From: Gordonia paraffinivorans NBRC 108238 | GTDB taxonomy: Bacteria > Actinomycetota > Actinomycetes > Mycobacteriales > Mycobacteriaceae | Direction of reading: 5' to 3' | Assembly: GCF_000344155.1 (NCBI RefSeq) | Contig: NZ_BAOQ01000030.1 | Coordinates: 1 to 64,000 of the forward strand | Length of the DNA: 64,000 nucleotides | In this document: positions 35,872 to 45,103 of the stretch, piece after piece | Layout of the letters: every line of letters starts with the position of its first letter | Numbering within the stretch: position 1 is the first letter of the stretch | The notes under the pieces: model-generated | Told to the model about the DNA's origin: nothing | What the model saw: the letters and a program-made list of their open reading frames with translations, nothing else | Databases searched by the model: none | Made by a program: the position numbers and the translations under genes

Positions 35872-37404
35872 TCACGCCTTCTCTTCGGCGGCCTTCTCCT
35901 GCATCGACGACCGCGCCGGGTTGGCCTGGTCGTCCTTCTTCGGGTCGGACGCGTTCTTCTTCTCGGCCACACCCGACCTGATACGTGCGCCGATGTCCGG
36001 GTCGACGTTGTGCCAGTACTCGAAGGCGCGCTCGAGAACCGGATCGGAGACGCCGTTCAGGAGATGCCCGACCACGTTGTCCACGAACCGATCCCGCGCA
36101 TCGTCGTCGAAGACCTCACGCACGAGCGTGCCGGCCTGACCCCAGTCGTCGTCCTCGGCGTGGTCGACGTAGGCGCTGCGCAGGATCTCGCCGTCGGCGG
36201 CCCACTGCGGTTCGCCCTGGCCGGGATAGAGCGCGGCCGGCCCGCCCTTGGAATTGGGCGCGTAGACCGGGTCGGTCACGTTGTGGATGCGCATCGCGCC
36301 GTCCTTGGAGTACGAGTGGACCTCGTTGACGGGCGCGTTCACCGGGATCTGCTTGTAGTTCCCGCCGAGCCGGGCGCGGTGGGCGTCGGCGTAGGAGAAC
36401 ACCCGGGCGAGCAGCATCCGGTCGGGGCTGAAGCCGATGCCCGGGACCACGTTGTTCGGCTCGAAGGCGAGTTGCTCGATCTGGGTGTGGTGGTCGACGG
36501 GGTTGGTGTGCAACGTCATCCGGCCGACTTCGATCAGCGGGTAGTCGCCGTGCGGCCACACCTTGGTCAGGTCGAACGGGTTGAAGCGGTACTTCGGCGC
36601 GTCGTCGAACGGCATCAGCTGGACCTTGAGAGTCCAACTGGGGTGATTGCCCGCCGCGATGTTCTCGAAGAGGTCCCGCGTGTGGAAGTCGGTGTCGGCC
36701 GAGGCCATCTGGTCGGCCTCGTGCTGGGTCAGGTGCTCGACGCCCTGGTCGGACTTGAAATGGTATTTGACCCAGTGCTTCACGCCGTCGGCGTTCACCC
36801 ACAGGTAGGTGTGCGAGCTGTAGCCGTTCATGTGACGCCACGTCTTCGGGATGCCGCGGTCGCCCATCAGCCACGTGACCTGGTGGGCCGACTCCGGCGA
36901 GAGGGTCCAGAAGTCCCACTGCATGTCGTGATCGCGGAGGTTGTTGTCCTGGCGTCGTTTCTGGGATCGGATGAAGTGCTGGAACTTCATCGGGTCCTTG
37001 ACGAAGAAGATCGGCGTGTTGTTGCCGACCATGTCGTAGATGCCCTCGGTGGTGTAGAACTTCAGCGCGAACCCGCGTGGATCGCGCCACGTGTCGGGGC
37101 TCCCGCGCTCGCCGGCGACCGTCGAGAACCGCACCGCCATATCGGTCTTGACGCCGGGCTGGAACAAGGCGGCACACGTGTACTGCGAGATGTCGGCGGT
37201 GGTCTCGAAGGTGCCGAAGGCGCCACTGCCCTTGGCATGCGGCTGTCGTTCGGGGATGCGTTCGCGGTTGAACTGGGCCATCTGCTCGAGCAGGTAGTGA
37301 TCGTGCAGGACGATCGGCCCACCGGGCCCGACGGTCAGGGAGTGTTCGTCACTTCCGGCCGGGGCCCCGGAATCCCGGGTCGTGTACAGGGAATCGTCGG
37401 ACAT
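35872..37404 (-). CDS. katA: Monofunctional haem catalase
   Basis: 510 residues, a clade-3-sized catalase. The distal histidine is His56 in [15 protein letters not shown] (the family more often has VVHAKG; QPHAKG is a small variation), the distal Asn is in GNNTPIFF near 128-129, and the proximal haem Tyr is in [14 protein letters not shown] near residue 339. It decomposes hydrogen peroxide in the cytoplasm. The C-terminus is a lysine-rich tail. The ATG at 37404 has a GGAGGC-like site upstream. It is monocistronic, useful next to flavin- and oxygen-using enzymes. Confidence 0.95.
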   Translation of the reverse strand: MSDDSLYTTRDSGAPAGSDEHSLTVGPGGPIVLHDHYLLEQMAQFNRERIPERQPHAKGSGAFGTFETTADISQYTCAALFQPGVKTDMAVRFSTVAGERGSPDTWRDPRGFALKFYTTEGIYDMVGNNTPIFFVKDPMKFQHFIRSQKRRQDNNLRDHDMQWDFWTLSPESAHQVTWLMGDRGIPKTWRHMNGYSSHTYLWVNADGVKHWVKYHFKSDQGVEHLTQHEADQMASADTDFHTRDLFENIAAGNHPSWTLKVQLMPFDDAPKYRFNPFDLTKVWPHGDYPLIEVGRMTLHTNPVDHHTQIEQLAFEPNNVVPGIGFSPDRMLLARVFSYADAHRARLGGNYKQIPVNAPVNEVHSYSKDGAMRIHNVTDPVYAPNSKGGPAALYPGQGEPQWAADGEILRSAYVDHAEDDDWGQAGTLVREVFDDDARDRFVDNVVGHLLNGVSDPVLERAFEYWHNVDPDIGARIRSGVAEKKNASDPKKDDQANPARSSMQEKAAEEKA

Positions 37405-37529
37405 GTCGCCTCCGCGAGGTCAGGTATCCGGCGCACGAGAGATCCGTGCAGGAGAGAATGCGTGACCCGAGGGCTACAGGTCTGCCCGGCCGATTCTACG
37501 CCGGGAGGGCATGTGCCGAGCTGGATCGG

Positions 37530-38708
37530 CTACGCGCGGTCGTCGTCGGTGATGCCGAATTCACGCAGCACGGCCTCGGTGTGTTCCCCGAGGGCAGGCA
37601 CCGGGCCCATCGCGAGCTCGACGTCGTCGAACGTCATCGGGGGCAGCACGGCCCTGATCGGCCCGACCTCGGTGTCGACCTCGCGCCACCTGTCCCGTTC
37701 GTCGAGTTGCGGATGGTCGACGACCCCTGCGAGGTCCCGGATCTGGGCGGCCGGGACGCCGGCGGCGGCCAGCCGGCGGTCGAGCTCGGCGGTGGGGAAG
37801 CGCTTCGTCTCGGCGGCGATGAGCGCATCGACCTCCGCCCGGCGCGACACCCGATCGATGTTGGTGCGATACCGCGGATCGTCGGCGAGGTCGGGGCGGC
37901 CGAGCACGACGCGCGTGAGGGCGTCCCAGCCGCGGTCGTTCTGCACGCCGATCAGGATGTCGCCGTCGGCGGTGGGGTACCTGTCGTAGGGCACGATCGC
38001 GGCGTGCCCGAGTCCGGCCCGGGCGATCTGCTTTCCGCCGTAGAGCTGCATGTACATGGGGTGGCCCATCCACTCCACGGTCGCGTCGAACATCGAGACC
38101 GCCACCCGCGCACCGGCTCCCGTCCGCTCTCGGCGGAACAGCGCCGACAGCACCGAGGTCAGCGCGTACATGCCGGCGGCGATGTCCGAGGACGGGATGC
38201 CGGTCTTGGTCATGGTGTCCGGTGTGCCGGTCACGGAGATGAGCCCGGTCTCGGCCTGCACGAGCATGTCGTAGGCCTTGCGGTCGCGGAAGGGGCCGGC
38301 ATCCCCGTAGCCGGACATGTCGACGACGATCAGTCCGGGGTGATCGGCGCGGAGTTCGTCGGCGCCCAGGCCGAGCCGGGCGGCCGCCCCGGGAGCCAGG
38401 TTCTGCAGGAACACGTCGGCCCCGGCGATGAGTCTCCTGAGCGCGGCGATCCCGGATTCGCTCTTGAGGTCGAGTTCGACCGACTCCTTGCCGCGGTTGA
38501 GCCAGACGAAATGCGTTCCCGCACCGCCCCGGACCGCCGAGTCGTAGCGACGGGCAAAATCGCCCTCGCCGACCCGCTCGATCTTGATGACGCGGGCGCC
38601 GAGGTCGGCGAGGTGACGGGTGGCCAGCGGGGCCGCGACGGCCTGCTCGAGCGCGATGACGGTGATGCCCTCGAGAGGTAGGGGAGCGTTCGACCGGTCC
38701 GATTCCAC
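37530..38708 (-). CDS. CaiB/BaiF family CoA-transferase
   Basis: 392 residues of the family-III CoA-transferases: GITVIALEQAVAAPLATR N-terminal segment, LDLKSESG, the conserved GIPSSDIAAGMYA loop bearing the catalytic Asp. These enzymes move CoA between organic acids. The start is GTG at 38708. The divergent TetR gene begins 119 bases away and is the likely regulator. The donor and acceptor acids are unknown. Confidence 0.88.
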   Translation of the reverse strand: MESDRSNAPLPLEGITVIALEQAVAAPLATRHLADLGARVIKIERVGEGDFARRYDSAVRGGAGTHFVWLNRGKESVELDLKSESGIAALRRLIAGADVFLQNLAPGAAARLGLGADELRADHPGLIVVDMSGYGDAGPFRDRKAYDMLVQAETGLISVTGTPDTMTKTGIPSSDIAAGMYALTSVLSALFRRERTGAGARVAVSMFDATVEWMGHPMYMQLYGGKQIARAGLGHAAIVPYDRYPTADGDILIGVQNDRGWDALTRVVLGRPDLADDPRYRTNIDRVSRRAEVDALIAAETKRFPTAELDRRLAAAGVPAAQIRDLAGVVDHPQLDERDRWREVDTEVGPIRAVLPPMTFDDVELAMGPVPALGEHTEAVLREFGITDDDRA

Positions 38709-38827
38709 CGGCCAAGGATCACCTGCCCCACCCGATCCGTCAACGCGTCCGGAAATATCTCGAACATCTGTGTTCGACTTGTGTTAGCGTGGGGACATCC
38801 GACCGGGACGATCAGCAGGAGGTTCTC

Positions 38828-39457
38828 GTGTCAGGGTCTTCCGAACGCGCGCAACGCGCGGACGCGCAACGCAATGTCGAGGCGATCCTCGCCGCCGCGA
38901 TCCGGGTGCTCGCCCGCGACCCGAAGGCGTCGGTGTCCGTGATCGCCAAGGAGGCCGGGGTCGGTCGGGTCACCCTCTACGGACACTTTCCCAACCGCGC
39001 CGCGGTCATCGCCGCCGCGGTGGACCGGGCGCTCGCCCAGACCACGGCGGCCATCGACGCGGCGAGGCTCGACGAGGGCGACCCGTTCGAGGCGCTGGCG
39101 CGACTCGTCGACGCCAGTTGGTCGGTGACGCACCAGCACGGTGCGCTCCTCGTCGCAGCCGAACGGATTCTCCCCGTCGACGAACTCTCCTTCGCGCACG
39201 CGGAGCCGATGGCCGCCGCCGAGGCGGTGTTCGCCCGCGGCCAGCGGTCCGGGGCGTTCCGCGACGACATCTCGACCGGCTGGCTGGTGACGTTGTTGCA
39301 CTCCGTCACACACGGGGCGTCGACCGCCGTCCACGAGGGTGGGATCGACGCGGAGGACGCCCCGAGACTCATCCTGGCGACGATGGTCGGGGCCGTCACG
39401 CCGCCGGGCAGAGAAGTGCCCGTCGTCGGCGGGCAGGTCGCGGAATCGGTGCCGTGA
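38828..39457 (+). CDS. TetR-family regulator
   Basis: 209 residues with the N-terminal HTH (SVSVIAKEAGVGRVTLYGHF) and a TetR-type ligand domain. The GTG at 38828 is chosen because AGGAGG lies six bases before it. It is divergent from the CaiB-type CoA-transferase and overlaps the DJ-1-like gene by four bases, so it may regulate either or both. Confidence 0.85.
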   Translation: MSGSSERAQRADAQRNVEAILAAAIRVLARDPKASVSVIAKEAGVGRVTLYGHFPNRAAVIAAAVDRALAQTTAAIDAARLDEGDPFEALARLVDASWSVTHQHGALLVAAERILPVDELSFAHAEPMAAAEAVFARGQRSGAFRDDISTGWLVTLLHSVTHGASTAVHEGGIDAEDAPRLILATMVGAVTPPGREVPVVGGQVAESVP

Positions 39458-40695
39458 GCTCCGCGGGGCGCCCGCGTCTGCGGAAGGGGCTGAGCATCGC
39501 CGCGTGGACGGCCATCTCGCTCCTCGCCGCGGCGGGTGTCCTGGTCGTGGTCGGTCTCCCGTCTGCGAAGAATGCTGCGGCACAGGTCTATCCGCACCCG
39601 GTCGGGGCGGAGCCGGCCGAGCGGTCCGTGGCGGCCCAGCGTGCGCCGGACTTCGATCCGGCCAGGCCAACCGTGGCGATCCTCCTGGCCGCGGAGGGGA
39701 CGAACATCGCCGACACGCTGGCGCCCTACGAGGTGTTCGCGCGGTCCGGCGTGGTCAACGTCTTCCTCGTCGCCGAGCGTGCCGAGCCGGTCATGCTCGG
39801 CGGTGGACTGACGGTGTTGCCACAGCGGACCTTCGCCCAGATCGACGAGATGACCGGGGGAGGTCCGGACGTCATCGTCGTCTCGCAGATGCATGGGGAC
39901 CGGTCCGGTGAGATGCGTTGGGTGAGGGACTCTCTCACCCACGATCCGGGCACCGTCGTGATGAGTGTCTGCGTGGGCGCGGCGGACGTCGCCGACGCCG
40001 GCATCCTCGACGGGCGGCGGGCGACGACGCACTGGCTCAAGCTCGTCGGACTGCGGCGCGACCCCGGCGACACCGAGTGGGTCGACTCTGTCCGGTTCGT
40101 CGAGGACGGTCCCACGATCAGCTCGGCGGGTGTGTTGTCGGGCATCGACGCGGCGATGCGGGTCGTCGAACGACTCGGCGGGTCTGCCGAGCTGCCCCGG
40201 ATCGCCGACGAGATCCACTGGCGGGGCTACGGTTCCGGGGCCGGGGTGGAGACCGAGACGCCGGGACTGCGGCCCGCCGACCTGCCCTTCGCGCTCGGTG
40301 CGGCGTTCCGCTGGGACCGGCCGCACAACGGCGTGCTCCTCACGCCGGGGGTCGGCGAGATCGAACTCGCCTCGGCGTTCCGGCCCTACACCGAGTTGTC
40401 GTGGCTGGCGACCCTCACCGCGGTGTCCCACGACGGGAAACCGGTGACCTCCCGGCACGGCGTGACGGTGATCCCGGCCTCCGACGTGCCCGGCGCGGGT
40501 GGCCTCGACCGTCTGCTGGTGCCGGGCGCCGAGGCGGCACGCACGAGGGCGGCCGCCCCCGCGCTCCCCGGCGGTCTCGAGGCGACGTACCTGCACTCCC
40601 CTGATCGGTTCGCCTTCGACCCGGTGATCGACGACATCGCCGTCGTGCAGTCGATCCGGCTCGGCGTCAACGCCGCTCGCCGGCGGTCGTCATGA
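39454..40695 (+). CDS. Membrane-anchored DJ-1/PfpI-like protein with two glutaminase-like domains
   Basis: 413 residues. An N-terminal hydrophobic helix (residues 13-35) is followed by a complete DJ-1/GATase1-like domain with the nucleophile elbow SVCVGAA, like the GlxA/AraC-associated domain (ILDGRRATTHW). A second, cysteine-less copy appears at about residues 290-390 (SWLATLTAVSHDGKP). Fused DJ-1 domains often lie N-terminal to an AraC HTH; here no HTH is present and the protein is membrane-attached instead. The GTG start overlaps the TetR stop (GTGA). Activity is unknown. Confidence 0.72.
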   Translation: MSSAGRPRLRKGLSIAAWTAISLLAAAGVLVVVGLPSAKNAAAQVYPHPVGAEPAERSVAAQRAPDFDPARPTVAILLAAEGTNIADTLAPYEVFARSGVVNVFLVAERAEPVMLGGGLTVLPQRTFAQIDEMTGGGPDVIVVSQMHGDRSGEMRWVRDSLTHDPGTVVMSVCVGAADVADAGILDGRRATTHWLKLVGLRRDPGDTEWVDSVRFVEDGPTISSAGVLSGIDAAMRVVERLGGSAELPRIADEIHWRGYGSGAGVETETPGLRPADLPFALGAAFRWDRPHNGVLLTPGVGEIELASAFRPYTELSWLATLTAVSHDGKPVTSRHGVTVIPASDVPGAGGLDRLLVPGAEAARTRAAAPALPGGLEATYLHSPDRFAFDPVIDDIAVVQSIRLGVNAARRRSS

Positions 40696-42393
40696 GTTCC
40701 GCGTGGCGTCCGGGCTTCCGGTGACCTCGGCGGTGGCGGAGGTACCCGGCCGCGTGTCGTCGGCGATGGCGTCGCCGGTGACCGCGTGCGCGAGGTCGGC
40801 GTCTGCGTCTGCGGCGGAGAGGACGATCTCCTCCTCGATCAGCTCGGCACGACGCTGGTCCTCGGCATTGAGGGTGTTCAGCGCGATCTCCTTGATGAAG
40901 AGGACCGCCAGCGTGCCGACGAGCGCCATCCCCATCGAGACGAGGAAGATGCGCGCGGTGCCGTCGCCGTAGGCGCCGCGGACGATCGCCTCGATCGGCG
41001 CGGGCAGCTCGTTCAGGTTCGACAGGCCGGCACCGCCGGAGCCGGTCTGCGTGATGCCCACTGCGCGCAGGCCCTGCGCGATGAGGTCGGCGACGTGGTT
41101 GGACAGCACCGCGCCCAGGATCGAGACGCCGGCGGCGCCGCCCAGGGACCGGAAGAAGGTGACCACCGAGGTGGCCGCTCCGAGGTTGCGCGGGGCGATG
41201 GTGTTCTGCACGGCCAGCACCAGGTTCTGCATGGTCATGCCCATGCCGACGCCGAGGGTGAACAGGTAGCAGCCGACGAGGGTCATGTCGGTGGTGGAGT
41301 CGATGGTGGCCAGCAGGCCGAACCCGAGGGCCATCACGACCGAGCCGGCGACCAGGTAGCCCTTCCAGCGCCCGAACCTGGTGATGAGGCGTCCGGACAC
41401 GGTGGCCGAGACCAGCGAACCGATCACCATGGGCAGCGTCAGCAGGCCGGCCGCGGTCGGGGAGTAGCCGCGGGCGATCTGGAAGTACTGGCCCAGGAAC
41501 ACCGCGCCGCCGAACAGGGCCACGCCGACCGCGATGCTCGCGATCGTCGCGAGGGTCGTGGTGCGGTCCTTGAACAGGTACAGCGGGATGATCGGGTCCT
41601 TCGCCCGGGACTCCACCCAGACGGAGACCGCCAGCAGTGCGAGACCGAGCGCGACGAGGCCGAACGAGGTCGCCGAGGCCCAGTCGAAGTTCTTGCCGGC
41701 CAAGGTGACCCAGATGAGCAGGACGCTGACGCCGGCCGAGATGAGCAGTGCTCCCGCGTAGTCGATGTGGACCTCGCGACGGATCACCGGCAGGTTCAGG
41801 GTGCGCTGGACGACGATCATCGCGATGACCGCGAGCGGGACGCACACGTAGAAGGTCCAGCGCCAGCCGAGCCAGCTGGTGTCGACGATGACGCCGCCCA
41901 GCAGCGGGCCGGCGACGGTGGCGATCGACATGACGCCGGCGATCGCGCCCTGGTAGCGGCCGCGCTCACGCGGGCTGAACATCGACGCGATGACGATCAT
42001 CACCAGCGACTGCATGCCGCCGAGGCCGAGGCCCTGGACGACGCGGAAGCCGATCAGCATCGGGACCGTGGTCGACAGGCCCGCCAGCATCGAACCGATG
42101 GTGAAGACGGCCAGTGACAGCTGGACGAGCAGCTTCTTGCTGAAGACGTCGGACAGCTTGCCCCAGATCGGGGTGGCGGCGGTCGAGGCGAGCAGGGTCG
42201 CGGTGACCACCCAGGTGTACTGATCCTGGGTTCCGTGCAGCTGGGTGATGATCGTCGGCAGTGCGTTGGACACGATGGTCGCCGACATGAGGGCGACGAA
42301 CATGCCCAGCAGCAGGCCGATGAGCGCGTTGATGCGCTGGCGATGCGTCATCGGGGTGTCCGCGGGTTCGACGCGGATCGGGGACGTTGTCAT
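40690..42393 (-). CDS. MFS multidrug efflux transporter, DHA2 type
   Basis: 567 residues, 14 predicted helices, with the MFS motif region WGKLSDVFSKK and the DHA2-type SATIVSNALPTIITQLHG start. It exports a hydrophobic compound against a proton gradient. The ATG at 42393 has GAGGA upstream; starts further upstream in the same frame would add a proline-rich segment containing a perfect 24-bp duplication, which makes them less likely. It follows the MarR gene on the same strand, with a candidate MarR operator in the 260 bases between. Confidence 0.88.
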   Translation of the reverse strand: MTTSPIRVEPADTPMTHRQRINALIGLLLGMFVALMSATIVSNALPTIITQLHGTQDQYTWVVTATLLASTAATPIWGKLSDVFSKKLLVQLSLAVFTIGSMLAGLSTTVPMLIGFRVVQGLGLGGMQSLVMIVIASMFSPRERGRYQGAIAGVMSIATVAGPLLGGVIVDTSWLGWRWTFYVCVPLAVIAMIVVQRTLNLPVIRREVHIDYAGALLISAGVSVLLIWVTLAGKNFDWASATSFGLVALGLALLAVSVWVESRAKDPIIPLYLFKDRTTTLATIASIAVGVALFGGAVFLGQYFQIARGYSPTAAGLLTLPMVIGSLVSATVSGRLITRFGRWKGYLVAGSVVMALGFGLLATIDSTTDMTLVGCYLFTLGVGMGMTMQNLVLAVQNTIAPRNLGAATSVVTFFRSLGGAAGVSILGAVLSNHVADLIAQGLRAVGITQTGSGGAGLSNLNELPAPIEAIVRGAYGDGTARIFLVSMGMALVGTLAVLFIKEIALNTLNAEDQRRAELIEEEIVLSAADADADLAHAVTGDAIADDTRPGTSATAEVTGSPDATRNS

Positions 42394-42481
42394 GCAGGCG
42401 GTTCCTCGGGTCGTATAGGGCGCCGTCGGTGGACGACGGTGCGGATCAGGCGGGCGCGGAGGGCGCGTCGACGTGGGCTCG

Positions 42482-42529
42482 GTCGACATCGCGGTCACGC
42501 GCGCCGTCGACATCGCGGTCACGCGCGCC
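42482..42529. repeat. 24-bp perfect direct duplication
   Basis: Two adjacent identical 24-base copies (42482-42505 and 42506-42529), beginning GTCGACATCGCG. If the efflux frame were extended upstream, each copy would encode ARVTAMST in reverse, giving duplicate ATG codons. Confidence 0.85.
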
Positions 42530-42564
42530 GGAGGCCGGTGAAAACGGGCAGGGCGTCGCCCAAG

Positions 42565-42583
42565 TAGTTGAATACTGCAACTA
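42565..42583. promoter_or_regulatory. Candidate MarR operator before the efflux gene
   Basis: TAGTTG (42565-42570), a 7-base spacer AATACTG and CAACTA (42578-42583) make a 6-bp inverted repeat. The same GTTGAnnAnTGCAACT pattern with the same spacer occurs at 43303-43318 before the MarR gene. Confidence 0.55.
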
Positions 42584-42654
42584 TAGGGCGTGAAAGGTGT
42601 AACGCGCAACTATCTCGGATGTTTCCCGGTCGTCCCGCAGGTGTGGCGTTTGTC

Positions 42655-43152
42655 TCAGGCGTCGGCGTGTGGGGCGTGGTCGTCCGAGGCGGCCTCGCTG
42701 AGGCGATGCAGCAGGCGGGTGAGGGTTCGGATGTCCTCCGGGTCCCACTTCGCGAGGCGTGCGCGCCACTCGGCGACGGCGGAGGCGAGGACGGCATCGA
42801 CGCGTTCGCGGCCGTGCGGGGTCAGTGTGACGACTCGTGCGCGGGCGTCGCGGGGATCGGGGTGCCGCTCGGCGAGACCGAGCCGCTCCACCGCGTCGAT
42901 CTGACGCGTGACCGTCGACTTCTCCATGCCCACGGCGCTGACCAGCTCGGACATCGGCATCGAGTTGTGCCTGGCCAGGACCGTGATGAGTGGGTAGCAG
43001 GACGGGTCGAGACGCGGATCGATCGCCCGCGCCCGCAGCCGCGTGCGGATGCGCCCGCGCCGCCAGAAGTCGGTGAGCTCGGCCTCGAGGCCGCCGATGG
43101 CGTCGGAGTCGATCGGGTCGCCCGGTGCGGCGGCGGTCGAATCCGAGGTCAT
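42655..43152 (-). CDS. MarR-family regulator
   Basis: 165 residues with the MarR winged helix: MPMSELVSAVGMEKSTVTRQI as helix-turn-helix and LAERHPDPRDARARVVTLT as the wing with the DxR motif. The ATG at 43152 follows AAAGGA. It lies upstream of the DHA2 pump, which it probably represses, along with itself. The two matching inverted repeats nearby support this. Confidence 0.88.
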   Translation of the reverse strand: MTSDSTAAAPGDPIDSDAIGGLEAELTDFWRRGRIRTRLRARAIDPRLDPSCYPLITVLARHNSMPMSELVSAVGMEKSTVTRQIDAVERLGLAERHPDPRDARARVVTLTPHGRERVDAVLASAVAEWRARLAKWDPEDIRTLTRLLHRLSEAASDDHAPHADA

Positions 43153-43302
43153 GTGGGCGGGTCCTTTCGGGTGTGGAGCGAAGAGGTCGCGGTCAGGGTA
43201 CCGGGGCGGTGTGGCCCGTCGCACTCGACAGCGCGTGCAACACCGAGCTCTCGGCCACGCTGGGCTCGCGCGGCAACGCCGTGAGCTGGCGTTCTCCAAG
43301 CT

Positions 43303-43318
43303 GTTGAGGAGTGCAACT
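43303..43318. promoter_or_regulatory. Candidate MarR operator before the MarR gene
   Basis: GTTG (43303-43306), a 7-base spacer AGGAGTG and CAAC (43314-43317) match the operator-like repeat at 42565-42583 in spacing and most positions. It lies between marR and the divergent DUF5313 gene and could control both. Confidence 0.55.
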
Positions 43319-43368
43319 TTTTGGGACCTGTGCCCATGATGGTGCACGATCGAAGGGTGAGCACATCA

Positions 43369-43764
43369 ATGACAGAACGCGCGACCCCGAGCGCCTGGCA
43401 GCGCATCAAGTACGCCTACTGGGCGCCCCTGCCCAAGTCGATGCTCGATTGGGTCGAGAACGACCTCGCCGGTCCGGGCGCCGCGCTGCGCATGGTCGTG
43501 CGCTGGGCGGTCCCCTGCATCATCATCCTCGCGCCGATGTGGCTGGTCCCCGCTGACTTCGGCGTCCGGTTCACGATGACGATGCCGATCCTCCTCGCGT
43601 ACCTCTTCTTCTCGATCGCCCTCAACCGCGTCTACCGGCGCCATCGCCTGGCCCAGCACGGCCTCGACCCGGAACTGGTCAACCGGCTGGAGCGCGAGAA
43701 GAACGCCGACCTCTACGACGAGTATCACCGCAAGTACCGCGGCGAGCACCGTCGGCCGTACTGA
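43369..43764 (+). CDS. DUF5313 family membrane protein
   Basis: 131 residues. It starts with the family's aromatic segment WQRIKYAYWAPLPKSMLDWV, then two hydrophobic helices near residues 47-65 and 70-90, and a charged C-terminus. The family is found in mycobacteria and relatives; its function is unknown. ATG at 43369 chosen with GAAGGG upstream; a GTG at 43357 is in frame. Divergent from marR. Confidence 0.72.
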   Translation: MTERATPSAWQRIKYAYWAPLPKSMLDWVENDLAGPGAALRMVVRWAVPCIIILAPMWLVPADFGVRFTMTMPILLAYLFFSIALNRVYRRHRLAQHGLDPELVNRLEREKNADLYDEYHRKYRGEHRRPY

Positions 43765-43834
43765 TCCCTCGGTGCCGATCGCCCCGTACTGATCGCGCTC
43801 TTCATGGCGAGCACGTCCTTCATCGCCAGCACCC

Positions 43835-44671
43835 TCAGTACAGGTAGTCCTCGCCGCTCGCACGTACCGTCACATCCGAGAGGCTGATGCCCCACGGCTG
43901 GTCGATGACGTGCACGACGGCGTCCGCGAGATCCTCTGGCGTGATGAGCCAGTACCGGATCGAATCGACGTCGGTCAGATCTTCGGGCAGCTCACCCCGA
44001 AGCATCGCGCCGACGTGCTCCTTGTAGGACGCCGCACGCTGACCGACGATGCCGCGGATCGCTCGGTCGTTGACGATCCAGCTCGCGAGGTCCGTGCCGG
44101 CCACCCCCGTCGGCTTGACCGTGGTGACCTTGATCTTCCCCTTGGCCTCGATGCGCAAGGAGTCCGAGAGCATGGTGACCGCGGCCTTCGTCGCGCTGTA
44201 GACGCCCGATCCCTCGAAACCGCCGTTGCCGTAGATCGACGCGATGTTCACGACCTGGCCGCGGCCCTGGGCGATCATCTGGTCGTAGACGGCAGAGATC
44301 CCGTTGACGACGCCCTTGATGTTGATGTCGATCGCACGATGCCACTTCTCCCAGGCGTGTTCGTGATCGGCGAAGAACGCCAGCGGCATCACCCCCGCGT
44401 TGTTGACGATCACGTCGATCGCCCCGAAACGCTCGACCGCGATGCGGGCGCCCTCCTTCATCTGCTGCATGTCGGTCACGTCGGCGACGTGCGCGACGGC
44501 CGACCCGCCGCTCGCGACGATCGCGCCGACGGCGCCGGGCAGCCCGTCGGCGTCGATGTCGACGCCGACCACGTGGGCGCCTCGGGCGGCGCACTTCTCG
44601 GCGATCACGCGGCCGAAGCCACCACCGGCTCCCGTCACGATGATGGTCTTGTCCCGCAAGTGATCTGACAT
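43835..44671 (-). CDS. Short-chain dehydrogenase/reductase
   Basis: 278 residues with TGAGGGFG (nucleotide binding, near residue 14), NNAGVMP, NIASIYGN and the catalytic YSATK. Longer C-terminus than FabG types, ending in a helix and ASGEDYLY. It is divergent from the cholesterol-oxidase-like gene across 432 bases, so a sterol or steroid hydroxyl substrate is plausible but not shown. Confidence 0.88.
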   Translation of the reverse strand: MSDHLRDKTIIVTGAGGGFGRVIAEKCAARGAHVVGVDIDADGLPGAVGAIVASGGSAVAHVADVTDMQQMKEGARIAVERFGAIDVIVNNAGVMPLAFFADHEHAWEKWHRAIDINIKGVVNGISAVYDQMIAQGRGQVVNIASIYGNGGFEGSGVYSATKAAVTMLSDSLRIEAKGKIKVTTVKPTGVAGTDLASWIVNDRAIRGIVGQRAASYKEHVGAMLRGELPEDLTDVDSIRYWLITPEDLADAVVHVIDQPWGISLSDVTVRASGEDYLY

Positions 44672-44880
44672 GCAGCCCCCGGCCCTCGTAGAACGCGTCA
44701 TCCCGGCAACGCCTCGGCGGACCCGGACCGAGCCGGGCCAGGTCACGATGCGCACCCCTCGGAACACCGTGACCGGTCACCACGCCCCTGGCCGCGCGGC
44801 CGGGTCGCGGTCGCGCGAGAGGACGTATCTGCCCGGGCGTCCACCTCCGGAGGCGCTGGATCGCGGACCCGTCGCTCGAT

Positions 44881-44896
44881 TCAGTCACATGACTGA
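44881..44896. promoter_or_regulatory. Candidate TetR operator
   Basis: TCAGTCA-CA-TGACTGA has perfect 7-base arms. It is centred between the two divergent genes and near the TTGACA box of the oxidase; the TetR at 46733-47374 is a candidate binder. Confidence 0.45.
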
Positions 44897-44955
44897 TGGT
44901 CTGTCAAGGGTGTGGTCCGTTCGTGCCGGATCGGGACCGAAAAACCTTGCTGCCC

Positions 44956-44983
44956 TTGACACGGGCGCCTCGATGTAAAAACT
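44956..44983 (+). promoter_or_regulatory. Likely promoter of the GMC oxidase
   Basis: A consensus -35 TTGACA (44956-44961) is followed after 16 bases by AAAACT (44978-44983), a weak -10. About 120 bases before the start codon. Confidence 0.35.
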
Positions 44984-45103
44984 GTCTCCCGGCGGCGCGG
45001 CATCCGCGCCGGCCGCTCGTATCCGCCCGCGGCGTGTTCTGGTCACGGGCCCTCAGCACGTGTGTGCGGGACCGGCGCGTCCCGCATCGACGACAGGAGA
45101 CGC

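Larger units (their letters stand above)
44672..45103. other. Gene-free divergent region, 432 bases
   Basis: Between the SDR and the GMC oxidase. It holds a 16-base palindrome (44881-44896) and a promoter-like TTGACA (44956-44961). No convincing ORF; short frames here are compositional. Confidence 0.6.

Noticed and set aside
35785-37989. 734-residue plus-strand frame opposite catalase and the CoA-transferase.
   Set aside because: It spans two real genes on the other strand and shows no recognisable domain.
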